DNA of 64,000 bases from JACKII01 sp041687435 (lineage in GTDB: Bacteria; Pseudomonadota; Alphaproteobacteria; Bin95). The DNA is taken from positions 1 through 64,000 of the forward strand of contig JAWLBX010000010.1 in assembly GCA_041687435.1 (NCBI GenBank), in the 5' to 3' direction. Shown in pieces: positions 1-7,656 of this stretch (its first letter is position 1; each line of letters begins with the position of its first letter). Under the pieces are notes generated by a model, which worked only from the letters and a program-made list of their open reading frames with translations, was not told the DNA's origin and made no database searches. The position numbers and the translations under genes were made by a program.

Positions 1-1
1 C

Positions 2-97
2 GCAACCCGTTACGACAAGCTCGGCTCAACCTACCTCGCCATGATCAAACTGGCCGCCATCCGCATCCGATTGCGCGTTTATGAGTCGACCGCCTAG
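2..97 (+). mobile_element. IS5-type transposase, C-terminal fragment (cut by window edge)
   Basis: The reading frame is open from the window edge to TAG at 95-97 and encodes 31 residues with the features RYDKL, YLAMIKLAAIRIRLR and a terminal VYESTA. This is the characteristic C-terminus of IS5/IS427-type DDE transposases, where a tyrosine-rich segment is followed by an Ile/Leu/Arg helix and ends in NESTA or a similar string. Only the tail is visible, so it cannot be said whether the element upstream is intact. No terminal inverted repeat could be recognised in the sequence after the stop, and I see no duplicated target site. Confidence 0.75.
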
Positions 98-570
98 TCA
101 AAAAATCAACAAGAGTATAGAAAAAATAATTTGCGGCATTGATGCAATATTATACGAAAATTTTACATAATTTTGGAATGTAAAAAATCATAAAATATTA
201 TGGAAGTTAAATATGTTTAGCAATTATGACAAGTTTCATTTCTATAAATTAAATAAAACATTAAATTCATTTAATTTGCATGATTAAATGTCTAGCACAA
301 GTTTCCGCCCTTGCCGGCCGGTGTTTAGTAAGGGGAAATTTTTCGTGGAAATATCACGACAACTATACAGGAGACGGATTTTCCCTGAGGTCCGGGGATG
401 ATATCCAAATTGTCGGCTGAATATTGAATTTTGTCCCTGGCAAAAATGGCCTATTCTGGTAAGAAATGCCTGGATGTATGGTGAAAAGTGAGCGACTTGT
501 GCGCATTGTGGTCATTTTTTCCCAATATGTGTAAAATTATCACACCTCCAACATTCAATGAAACATCGCG
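98..570. other. AT-rich intergenic region, no gene seen
   Basis: About 470 bases between the transposase tail and the isovaleryl-CoA dehydrogenase gene. Roughly 100-300 is strikingly rich in A and T (runs such as AAAAAATAATTT), unlike the GC-rich genes on either side. No open frame with a ribosome binding site is convincing here. It probably contains the end of the insertion sequence and the promoter of the downstream gene, but no promoter could be assigned with confidence. Confidence 0.6.
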
Positions 571-579
571 GTGATCCTT

Positions 580-1752
580 ATGCTGCCGAATGCCATGCCT
601 GCCCTCGATTTTGCTCTTGGCGAAACCGCCGACATGCTGCGCGACACCGTCGCCGCATTCGCTGCGGAGGAAATCGCGCCGCGGGCGGCCGATATCGACC
701 GCGACAATGCGTTTCCCATGGACCTGTGGCCGAAACTCGGCAGCCTCGGCCTGCTGGGCGTGACCGTTGCGGAGGACTATGGCGGCAGCGCCATGGGCTA
801 TCTGGAGCACATGGTGGCGATGGAGGAAATCAGCCGGGCCTCGGCCAGTGTCGGCCTCTCGTATGGCGCGCACTCGAACCTTTGCGTCAACCAGATCCAC
901 CGCAACGGCACGGAGGAGCAAAAACGGCGCTACCTGCCAAAGCTCGTTTCCGGCGAGCATGTCGGCGCGCTGGCGATGAGCGAGCCGAATGCGGGTTCGG
1001 ACGTGGTGTCGATGAAGCTGCGGGCGGAGAAAAAGGGCGACCGTTACATCCTGAATGGCTCGAAAATGTGGATCACCAACGGCCCGGACGCCGATACGCT
1101 GGTGGTTTACGCGAAAACCGACCCGCAGGCCGGCCCGCGCGGGATCACGGCATTTCTGATCGAAAAGGGGTTCAAGGGTTTTTCCACTGGCCTGAAGCTC
1201 GACAAACTCGGCATGCGTGGCTCGAACACGGCGGAACTGGTTTTCCAGGACTGCGAAGTGCCGGCGGAGAACGTGCTGAGCCAGGTCGGACGCGGCGTCA
1301 ATGTGCTGATGAGCGGGCTGGATTACGAGCGGCTGGTCCTGTCCGGCGGCCCGTTGGGTATCATGCAGGCCTGCATGGACGTGGTCCTGCCCTACGTCCA
1401 TGAGCGCGAGCAGTTCGGCGAACCCATCGGGAATTTCCAGATCATGCAGGCCAAGCTGGCGGACATGTACACCACCATGAATGCCTGCAAGGCCTATGCC
1501 TATGCGGTGGCCAAGGCCTGCGACCGCGGCGACACCACCCGCATGGATGCTGCCGGCGTCATTCTCTACACGGCGGAGAAAGCCACCTGGATGGCTCTGG
1601 AGGCGATCCAATGCCTGGGCGGGAATGGCTACATCAACGACTATCCCACCGGGCGCCTGCTGCGCGACGCCAAACTCTATGAGATTGGCGCCGGCACGCA
1701 GGAAATCCGCCGCTGGCTGATCGGCCGTGAGTTGTTCGGGCAGACGGGTTAG
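580..1752 (+). CDS. ivd: isovaleryl-CoA dehydrogenase
   Basis: FAD enzyme that oxidises isovaleryl-CoA to 3-methylcrotonyl-CoA in leucine breakdown and passes electrons to ETF. The whole 390-residue protein has the family's order of N-terminal helical, middle beta and C-terminal helical domains. ALAMSEPNAGSD and MWITNG (flavin and substrate loops) and QCLGGNGYIN are clear. The catalytic glutamate lies in GLDYER near residue 250, the position specific to isovaleryl-CoA and long-chain dehydrogenases, which separates it from short- and medium-chain ones. The frame also opens at GTG 571; ATG 580 is preferred because the protein then starts like its relatives and GGTGAT precedes it. The usual leucine-pathway partners (methylcrotonyl-CoA carboxylase, HMG-CoA lyase) are not next to it. 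Confidence 0.93.
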   Translation: MLPNAMPALDFALGETADMLRDTVAAFAAEEIAPRAADIDRDNAFPMDLWPKLGSLGLLGVTVAEDYGGSAMGYLEHMVAMEEISRASASVGLSYGAHSNLCVNQIHRNGTEEQKRRYLPKLVSGEHVGALAMSEPNAGSDVVSMKLRAEKKGDRYILNGSKMWITNGPDADTLVVYAKTDPQAGPRGITAFLIEKGFKGFSTGLKLDKLGMRGSNTAELVFQDCEVPAENVLSQVGRGVNVLMSGLDYERLVLSGGPLGIMQACMDVVLPYVHEREQFGEPIGNFQIMQAKLADMYTTMNACKAYAYAVAKACDRGDTTRMDAAGVILYTAEKATWMALEAIQCLGGNGYINDYPTGRLLRDAKLYEIGAGTQEIRRWLIGRELFGQTG

Positions 1753-2162
1753 GATTTCGTCTTCAAAAGATCGCGGATTTCTTCGAGCAGCACCTGCTCG
1801 CGGGGCGGCGCTGCCGGCGGAGCGGCTTCTTCCTTGCGTTTCAGCGTGTTCATGGCGCGAATGATCCAGAACAGGACAAAGGCGACGATCACAAAGCTGA
1901 TCATGGCATTGATGAATGCGCCGTAGGCAATCACGGGGATTCCGGCCTCTTTCGCGGCCGCAAGTGAATCGGCTGGCTGGCTCGACAGGTTGATGAACAA
2001 GTCGGAAAAATCGACCCCGCCCAGGATGAGGCCGATCGGCGGCATGATGACATCGTTGACCGCCGACTGGACGATCGTGGTGAAGGCCGCGCCGATAATG
2101 ATGCCTACGGCCATGTCCAGCACATTGCCGCGAAGGGCGAATTCTCTGAATTCTTTCAACAT
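1749..2162 (-). CDS. mscL: large-conductance mechanosensitive channel MscL
   Basis: Inner-membrane pentameric channel that opens under osmotic downshock to release solutes. At 137 residues it has the normal family length. The N-terminal amphipathic helix (MLKEFREFALRGNVLDMAVG) runs straight into the pore-lining first membrane helix (IIIGAAFTTIV). VNDVIMPPIG follows, and a second membrane helix near residues 75-100 (ISFVIVAFVLFWIIRAM) precedes a charged cytoplasmic tail. It converges on the isovaleryl-CoA dehydrogenase gene and their stop codons overlap by four bases. It has its own upstream spacer, so it is probably transcribed alone. Confidence 0.97.
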   Translation of the reverse strand: MLKEFREFALRGNVLDMAVGIIIGAAFTTIVQSAVNDVIMPPIGLILGGVDFSDLFINLSSQPADSLAAAKEAGIPVIAYGAFINAMISFVIVAFVLFWIIRAMNTLKRKEEAAPPAAPPREQVLLEEIRDLLKTKS

Positions 2163-2395
2163 CCTTAAACATCCTCCAAAAGAAAAACCGGTTTCATTCT
2201 AACATCTTTCCGAAAAAAGCAGCGGATTTTGGGCGGTTTCCGCCAAGTTTCGGTGCGGGCTTTTGGAATTCTGATAGCGTCGGTTATGTCGGTGCTATGC
2301 CCGGCAAGTATCCGGTGCGGGTGCGACGGCGGCCCTTGCCTTGATTGCGGATGGTCTTGAGAATGGCGCCAAAACCGTTTCGAGGATCGCGGACG

Positions 2396-3355
2396 ATGTT
2401 TCACACTGTGCTTTGCGACATGCTGGGCATTCGCTATCCGCTGCTGATGGGCGCCATGCAGGGGGCGGGGAAGCCGCGCCTCGTGGCGGCGGTCAGCGAG
2501 GCTGGCGGGCTTGGAGTCTTGCCGACATTTGGCGAGAGCGAGGCCGATCTGCTGCGCCAGATTGCGGAGACGCGGGCGCTGACCGACAAGCCGTTTGGCG
2601 TCAATATCACGCCGGTCGGCCGTGCCTTTACAGAAAAGCGCGCTGCGATTTGCATCGAACAGAATATCCCGGTCGTGACCACGGGGCTGGGCGATCCCGG
2701 CCCGGATGCCGTGGGGGCAATGCGCAGCCACGGGATCAAAGTCATTCCTGTGGTGCCGACCGTGCGCCACGCCTTGCGGGTGGAGGCGGAGGGAGCGGAT
2801 GCCATCGTCGCCAGCGGCACGGAAGGCGGCGGCCATGTCGGGCACATTTCTACCATGCCTTTGGTGCCGCAGGTCGTGGACGCGGTGAAGATTCCGGTCG
2901 TGGCCGCGGGCGGTATCGGCGATGGCCGCGGTTTTTTGGCGGCGCTGTCGCTGGGTGCTGTCGGCGCGCAACTCGGCACCCGCCTGATCTGCACGCCGGA
3001 AGCGCAGGATCCCGGCTGGTACAAACAGGCGATCCTCGCGACCAACGAGGAGGGGACTATCATCACCAAGGCGCTGACCGGCAAGACCACCCGCGCCTTC
3101 GCCACGCCGGAGGTGCGGGCGTATGAGGAGGCGCGGATGCGCGGCCTCTCAGCAGAGGAATTGAAGCCCTACGAACGTACCGTGCGCCAGGGCCGGAAGA
3201 AAGGGGCAGATTACGAGGGCGCGCGGCAGGCCGTCGTCGGCCAGATTTGCGGCATGCTGAAGGACGAGAGCGACATCAAGCCGGTGGCGCGGCTGTTCGA
3301 GGAAATCATCCAGGATGCTGCCGCCCGAGCGCGCCATATCGCAGCGCTTTTGTGA
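2396..3355 (+). CDS. NAD(P)H-dependent flavin oxidoreductase / nitronate monooxygenase-like
   Basis: TIM-barrel FMN enzyme of the nitronate monooxygenase / 2-nitropropane dioxygenase family, 319 residues. The N-terminus IRYPLLMGAMQG is the first strand with the FMN-contacting residues. Later come GGLGVLPTF, EGGGHVGH (the glycine-histidine stretch that in true nitronate monooxygenases holds the catalytic His) and VVAAGGIGDGRG with LGAVGAQLGTR (phosphate-binding loop). The substrate is not predictable, since relatives include nitronate monooxygenases and enoyl-ACP reductases of the FabK type. ATG 2396 is chosen over upstream starts at 2345 because the family begins at this point and GAGG lies 10 bases before it. 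It stands alone, divergent from mscL across about 230 bases. Confidence 0.85.
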   Translation: MFHTVLCDMLGIRYPLLMGAMQGAGKPRLVAAVSEAGGLGVLPTFGESEADLLRQIAETRALTDKPFGVNITPVGRAFTEKRAAICIEQNIPVVTTGLGDPGPDAVGAMRSHGIKVIPVVPTVRHALRVEAEGADAIVASGTEGGGHVGHISTMPLVPQVVDAVKIPVVAAGGIGDGRGFLAALSLGAVGAQLGTRLICTPEAQDPGWYKQAILATNEEGTIITKALTGKTTRAFATPEVRAYEEARMRGLSAEELKPYERTVRQGRKKGADYEGARQAVVGQICGMLKDESDIKPVARLFEEIIQDAAARARHIAALL

Positions 3356-3443
3356 GCGCCGGGGCGCTTGCCAAGGGGCGTCTCGCGCCGTAGCTTTCAA
3401 TCCAGTGTAGCAATACCAGCCATCCGCTAGCGAGGACGCCCCT

Positions 3444-4580
3444 ATGGATTTCGAACTTTCCGACGAGCAACGCCAATTGCAGGATAGCGTTGCCCGATTC
3501 GTGCAGCAGAATTACAGCTTCGAACAACGCCGGGCATTGGTTGCGACCGACGCCGGCTATTCCGATAACCATTGGAAACAAATGGCCGAACTGGGCTGGC
3601 TCGGCCTCGCCCTGCCGGAGGATTTCGGCGGTATCGGGCTCGGCGCAGTCGAAACCATGATTCTGATGGAGGAGTTCGGCAAGGGTTTGGTGGCCGAGCC
3701 CTACATGGCGACCGTTGTGCTGGGTGCCGGCGCCGTGGTGCATGGCGGATCGGACGCGCAGAAAAATGCCATCCTGCCGGCCGTGGCCGAGGGCAAGATG
3801 AAGCTGGCGTTCGGCTTTGCCGAGCGGCAGTCGCGCTACAACCTGGCCGATGTGGCCACCACCGCGCAGCCGATCCGCGACGGCTCGTTCAAGCTGAACG
3901 GCATGAAGGGCGTGGTGTTCGGCGCGCCGGCGGCGGACAAGATCATCGTGTCCGCCCGCACCAGCGGCAGCCCGCGCGATGCCGAGGGTATCTCCCTTTT
4001 CATCGTCGACAAGGGCCAGAGCGGCGTTTCCGTGCGCGGCTACCCGACTGCAGACGGCTTGCGTGCCGGCGAGGTGACGCTGGACAATGTCGAGGTCGGC
4101 CAGGATGCGATGCTGGGCGCCATGGGCAAGGGCCTGCCGATCTTGGAAAAGGTGATCGACCACGCCATCGCTGCCATCGCGGCGGAGGCGACCGGCGCCA
4201 TGAGCCACCTGAACGATATGACGCTGGAATACATCAAAACGCGCGAGCAGTTCGGCCAGCCGATTGGCAAGTTCCAGGTGCTGCAGCACCGCATGGTCGA
4301 CATGTTCATCGCGCACGAGGAAGCCAAATCCATGGCGATGATGGCCGCCATGCGCGTCGAGGAAGACGACGAGAAAGAGCGCAAGAAGGCGATGTCGGCG
4401 GCGAAGGTGCAGATCGGCAAGTCCGCCCGCTATGTCGGCCAGCAAGCGATCCAGTTGCATGGCGGCATCGGCATGACCGACGAATACGCCGCCGGCCACT
4501 ACTTCAAGCGCCTGACCATGGTGGACCGCACCTTCGGCGATGTGGACTTCCACCTGAAGCGGTTCAGCGACCTGTCGTAA
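3444..4580 (+). CDS. acyl-CoA dehydrogenase, pimeloyl-CoA dehydrogenase small-subunit type
   Basis: 378-residue acyl-CoA dehydrogenase beginning with MDFELSDEQRQLQDS, the start typical of the PimD-like small subunit. FAD-domain motifs are present (EDFGGIGLG, REQFGQPIGKFQ, AIQLHGGIGMTDEY). The C-terminus ends in RTFGDVDFHLKRFSDL and lacks the Y/G-E-G motif that holds the catalytic glutamate in most acyl-CoA dehydrogenases. Proteins of this type usually pair with a large subunit encoded next door, but no such gene is adjacent here. The closest other acyl-CoA dehydrogenases in the window are at 0.6 and 56 kb. Substrate is unknown; a dicarboxylic or branched acyl-CoA is a guess from the family. 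Confidence 0.85.
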   Translation: MDFELSDEQRQLQDSVARFVQQNYSFEQRRALVATDAGYSDNHWKQMAELGWLGLALPEDFGGIGLGAVETMILMEEFGKGLVAEPYMATVVLGAGAVVHGGSDAQKNAILPAVAEGKMKLAFGFAERQSRYNLADVATTAQPIRDGSFKLNGMKGVVFGAPAADKIIVSARTSGSPRDAEGISLFIVDKGQSGVSVRGYPTADGLRAGEVTLDNVEVGQDAMLGAMGKGLPILEKVIDHAIAAIAAEATGAMSHLNDMTLEYIKTREQFGQPIGKFQVLQHRMVDMFIAHEEAKSMAMMAAMRVEEDDEKERKKAMSAAKVQIGKSARYVGQQAIQLHGGIGMTDEYAAGHYFKRLTMVDRTFGDVDFHLKRFSDLS

Positions 4581-4625
4581 CGCATAACATGCAGAAGGGC
4601 CGAAGGGGGCTCTTCAACTTTCCGT

Positions 4626-4653
4626 CAAACGGCGCCCGAATGGGCGTCGTTTG
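4626..4653 (+). terminator. hairpin after the acyl-CoA dehydrogenase gene
   Basis: A 12-pair stem (CAAACGGCGCCC with GGGCGTCGTTTG, one G-U pair) closes a four-base GAAT loop, about 45 bases after the stop of the preceding gene. It is not followed by a U-run, so it may be a weak terminator or an RNA-stabilising hairpin. Confidence 0.5.
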
Positions 4654-4691
4654 CATATATATGGCAGGGAATGATCTTTGAGGGGCCGACC

Positions 4692-5915
4692 ATGCCAAAC
4701 GACCGTTTCTTCGCCGATTTGCCGGCTGCGGCGGATTTTGCTGCGGTGGCGGACTTTGCTGCCTACGCTCCGGCGCCGGCCGATTGGACCGTGTTGCATA
4801 CGGATGTCGTGGATTCATCCGGCGCCATCGCCGAAGGCCGCTACAAGGATGTGAACCTGATGGGGGCGGCCGGCATCACCGCAGTGCTGAACGCCGCACC
4901 GGACATCGCCATTCCCTATGTCTTCGGCGGCGATGGTGCCTCGCTGTTGGTGCCGCCGTCAGCGGTGTCGCCGGGGCGGACGGCGCTGGTTGCCCTCGCC
5001 GGATTGGCGCGCGAGCGGTTCGACCTAGATTTGAGGGTCGGGGTGGTGCCGATGAGCGCGATCCGTGCGCAGGGGGCGGATATCGCCGTCCGCAAGCTGG
5101 CGCTCAGTCCTGGCAACGCCCTTGCGCTGTTCAGCGGCGGCGGCCTGGAATTGGCGGACCGGCTGGTGAAGGACGATGCGCCGGGCGATCCCTACCGCGT
5201 GCCGATACCAGACGAGCCGCCGCCGCCCGACCTGGAGGGGCTTTCCTGCCGGTGGGAGCCGCTGCGGGCGGCCAACGGCGTCTCCCTGACGGTGATGTTG
5301 CGCGCCACCGCGCCGGCTTCGGAGGCCCAATCCGCCGCGCTGCGCGAGGGGCTGGCGTCGATACAGGCGATTCTCCGCGACGACGGTCCAGCTGCGGCGC
5401 CGGTGCGGCCGGAGACCATTTGCTTCCGCTTTCCGCCGCGCACCGTTTGGGACGAGGCGAAGGCGACTGCGGGCGCGGGCAGCACGCTGCTGCGGGCAGC
5501 GAAAATCACGGTGATTTCGGCTGTGTTCGCGATCGGTAAGGCGTTGCGGATGCGGGTTGGCCCGGTGCACATCCCGACCTATCTGGAGCAGATGCAGGCC
5601 AACACAGACTTCCGCAAATACGATGGCCTGTTGCGCCTGGTGCTGGACGTGACGCCGGCGCAAGCCGATGCCATCGAGGCTTATCTGGCCGCACAACATG
5701 CGGCAGGACGGCTGGTCTATGGCACGCATCAGGCCGATGCCTCGCTGATGACCTGCCTGGTGTTCAGTGTGGCGGACGGGCAGCATATCCACTTCATTGA
5801 CGGCGCCGACGGCGGCTTTGCTTTGGCAGCGCAGGCGTTCAAGGCTAGGCTGGCGGACCTTACCGAGAATCCAGGGCAGACGTCATGCAAAACAGCAACC
5901 ATCGCTTCCTCCTGA
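4692..5915 (+). CDS. DUF3095 family protein, nucleotide-cyclase-like
   Basis: 407-residue protein of the DUF3095 family, function unknown. Near residue 34 it has LHTDVVDSS, then GRYKDVNLMGA, and near residue 75 VFGGDGASLLVP. This spacing of an Asp-containing strand, a Lys-x-Val-Asn segment and an FGGDG hairpin resembles the metal- and nucleotide-binding core of class III nucleotidyl cyclases and GGDEF proteins; that comparison is my inference. No signal peptide or membrane segment is evident. ATG 4692 is preferred over 4671 because GAGGGG precedes it. Its end overlaps the start of the downstream MDR oxidoreductase by 31 bases, so the two are likely co-translated. Confidence 0.8.
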   Translation: MPNDRFFADLPAAADFAAVADFAAYAPAPADWTVLHTDVVDSSGAIAEGRYKDVNLMGAAGITAVLNAAPDIAIPYVFGGDGASLLVPPSAVSPGRTALVALAGLARERFDLDLRVGVVPMSAIRAQGADIAVRKLALSPGNALALFSGGGLELADRLVKDDAPGDPYRVPIPDEPPPPDLEGLSCRWEPLRAANGVSLTVMLRATAPASEAQSAALREGLASIQAILRDDGPAAAPVRPETICFRFPPRTVWDEAKATAGAGSTLLRAAKITVISAVFAIGKALRMRVGPVHIPTYLEQMQANTDFRKYDGLLRLVLDVTPAQADAIEAYLAAQHAAGRLVYGTHQADASLMTCLVFSVADGQHIHFIDGADGGFALAAQAFKARLADLTENPGQTSCKTATIASS

Positions 5916-6892
5916 AAGCTCGGCCGGAGGGCATCGCCGGGCCGGAACATTTCGAGGCGGACACCCAGCCGGTGCGCCAGCCCGGCCCCGGCGAACTGCT
6001 GCTGGAAAGCGTTTACATCTCCATCGATCCAGCCATGCGCGTTTGGGTGAGCGAGAATCCTGGCTATGTGCCGCCGGTACCGATGGGCGGCGTGATGCGC
6101 GCGGGTGGTGTCGGCCGGGTGCTGGTCTCGGAAGACCGGGCATTTCAGCCGGGCGACTACGTGAACGCCCGGCTCGGCTGGCAGACACATCCGACCGTGA
6201 AAGCGGCGGAGTGCCAGAAGCTCGATCTCGCCGTCGGCAGCCCGAAGGATTGGATCGGGCCGCTCGGCACCACCGCGCTGACCGCCTATTTCGGCCTGTT
6301 TGACGTGGGGGCGGCCAGGCCGGGCGAGACCGTGCTGGTCTCGGCTGCGGCGGGCGGCGTCGGCCAGATGGTGGCGCAGATGGCGAAAATCCAGGGCTGC
6401 CGCGTCGTCGGCATCGCCGGCGGGCCGGAGAAGTGCCGCTACCTGACCGAGGATCTGGGACTGGATGCGGTCATCGACTACAAGGCCGGCGGTCTGGCCG
6501 AGGCCTACAAGGCAGCGATGCCAGACGGCTGCGACGTGTTTTTCGACAATGTCGGCGGCGAGCAGCTCGACCTGGCGCTCGGCAGCCTGCGCGAGCGGGG
6601 GCGCGTGGCGATCTGCGGGCGCATCTCGCAGACGGCCTCAAGCGAGCTTTATGGCATCAAGAATATCGGCCTGCTGATCGGCAAGCGCGCACGGATACAA
6701 GGCTTCATCGTGTTCGACTTCAACGCCCGCTATCCGGAGGCGCGGGCCTGGATCGGCCAGCAGTTGAAGGCCGGCCGCATGCACCAGCGCCTGCACGTGC
6801 TGGAAGGGCTGGAGCAGGCGCCGAAAGCGCTCGGCATGCTGTTCCGCGGCGAGAACACCGGCAAGCTGCTGGTGCAGGTGGCGTCGGAGTAG
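5885..6892 (+). CDS. NADP-dependent MDR oxidoreductase (leukotriene B4 dehydrogenase / YncB type)
   Basis: 335-residue zinc-free medium-chain reductase that would reduce activated enones or 15-oxoprostaglandin-like substrates with NADPH. The N-terminal part has the family's ISIDPAMRVWV. The cofactor domain starts at GTTALTAYFGL and VSAAAGGVGQMVAQ, with the AxxGxxG nucleotide loop. VFFDNVGG and IQGFIVFDFNAR follow, both diagnostic of this subfamily. The start codon lies inside the end of the DUF3095 gene, a 31-base overlap in a different frame. A paralogue with the same motifs is at 52742-53767. A strong hairpin follows the stop. Confidence 0.9.
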   Translation: MQNSNHRFLLKARPEGIAGPEHFEADTQPVRQPGPGELLLESVYISIDPAMRVWVSENPGYVPPVPMGGVMRAGGVGRVLVSEDRAFQPGDYVNARLGWQTHPTVKAAECQKLDLAVGSPKDWIGPLGTTALTAYFGLFDVGAARPGETVLVSAAAGGVGQMVAQMAKIQGCRVVGIAGGPEKCRYLTEDLGLDAVIDYKAGGLAEAYKAAMPDGCDVFFDNVGGEQLDLALGSLRERGRVAICGRISQTASSELYGIKNIGLLIGKRARIQGFIVFDFNARYPEARAWIGQQLKAGRMHQRLHVLEGLEQAPKALGMLFRGENTGKLLVQVASE

Positions 6893-6912
6893 CTGCCGCT
6901 AGTTGGAAACGC

Positions 6913-6953
6913 CGATTCCCGGAAGCGCGTATGCGCTATCCGGGAATCGTTTG
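6913..6953 (+). terminator. terminator between convergent genes
   Basis: CGATTCCCGG at 6913-6922 pairs perfectly with CCGGGAATCG at 6940-6949, with a further inner AGCGC/GCGCT stem and GTAT loop, followed by TTT. It sits 20 bases after the stop of the MDR gene and before the stop of the convergent gene, so it may serve both strands. Confidence 0.6.
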
Positions 6954-6974
6954 GCTATTGACGGCCGATAGGCA

Positions 6975-7622
6975 TCAGCCGCCGCGCACGTAAGGTTGCG
7001 TCAGCACCCGCACCCGGTCGCGGAAATGCGGGCGGACCTTGCGCGTCCAGGGTGTGTCCACGGCCTTGGCCCAGGCCTCGGTCTTGGTCACGTCAGGCGA
7101 TTCCAGGTGGTAGATCGCGAGATACTTGTGCGTGGTGACGGCGTTATCCGGCGCCACATAGCGGCGGGCGGCGATGGTGCCCGGCACGGCGGCCAGCAGC
7201 GGCAAATGCTCCTCCTCGTACCACTTGTTGAACTCGTCCTCACCTTCCGGCGCGCAGTTCATGGCGTTGAGCAGAAAGCCGCCAGCCCCCTTGGGCGCGG
7301 CGAGATTGCCTGGCACCGTCTGTGTGCCCTCGAAACGCACCAGCCGCTTGCACATCCCCGTCACCCGCTTCGACCAGGGCGAGAGGTTGTCATAGGCGAC
7401 GGCCTTGTAAGCGTCGCTTCGCAGCACATCCAGGCTCTCGAGGTCATAGATCGCGAGCGCCTCGGCCGGGTTCTCAACGCTGATCCAGCGTTCGCAAAGG
7501 CCGAAACCGGGCACGGACTGACGCTCGGGAATGTGTTCCAGGTCGTACCAGTCGTGAAATTCGTCGGCGTGCGCCGTGGCGAAGTCGAAACCCACGGCAA
7601 GAATGCCGGTAGCGGTGGCCAT
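6975..7622 (-). CDS. duplicated dimeric alpha/beta-barrel (EthD/DUF4286-like) protein
   Basis: 215-residue protein of unknown function made of two similar halves. The first half has DEFHDWYDLEHIPERQSVPG near residue 20, and the second has DEFNKWYEEEHLPLLAAVPG near residue 128. Each half also carries a later IYDLES or IYHLES strand. This W-Y-x2-E-H-x-P pattern is that of small ferredoxin-fold dimeric barrels such as EthD, which normally dimerise; here the two units are fused. No membrane segment or signal is seen. It is the last gene of the minus-strand run with the molybdoenzyme, 34 bases downstream of it, so it could act on the same substrate. Confidence 0.75.
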   Translation of the reverse strand: MATATGILAVGFDFATAHADEFHDWYDLEHIPERQSVPGFGLCERWISVENPAEALAIYDLESLDVLRSDAYKAVAYDNLSPWSKRVTGMCKRLVRFEGTQTVPGNLAAPKGAGGFLLNAMNCAPEGEDEFNKWYEEEHLPLLAAVPGTIAARRYVAPDNAVTTHKYLAIYHLESPDVTKTEAWAKAVDTPWTRKVRPHFRDRVRVLTQPYVRGG

Positions 7623-7656
7623 GAGCGTTCCTCCTGCTTTTTTTCCTTGCCGTACC

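Noticed and set aside
451..2172. A 573-codon minus-strand open frame opposite isovaleryl-CoA dehydrogenase
   Set aside because: No motif, and it runs over the mscL gene in another frame.
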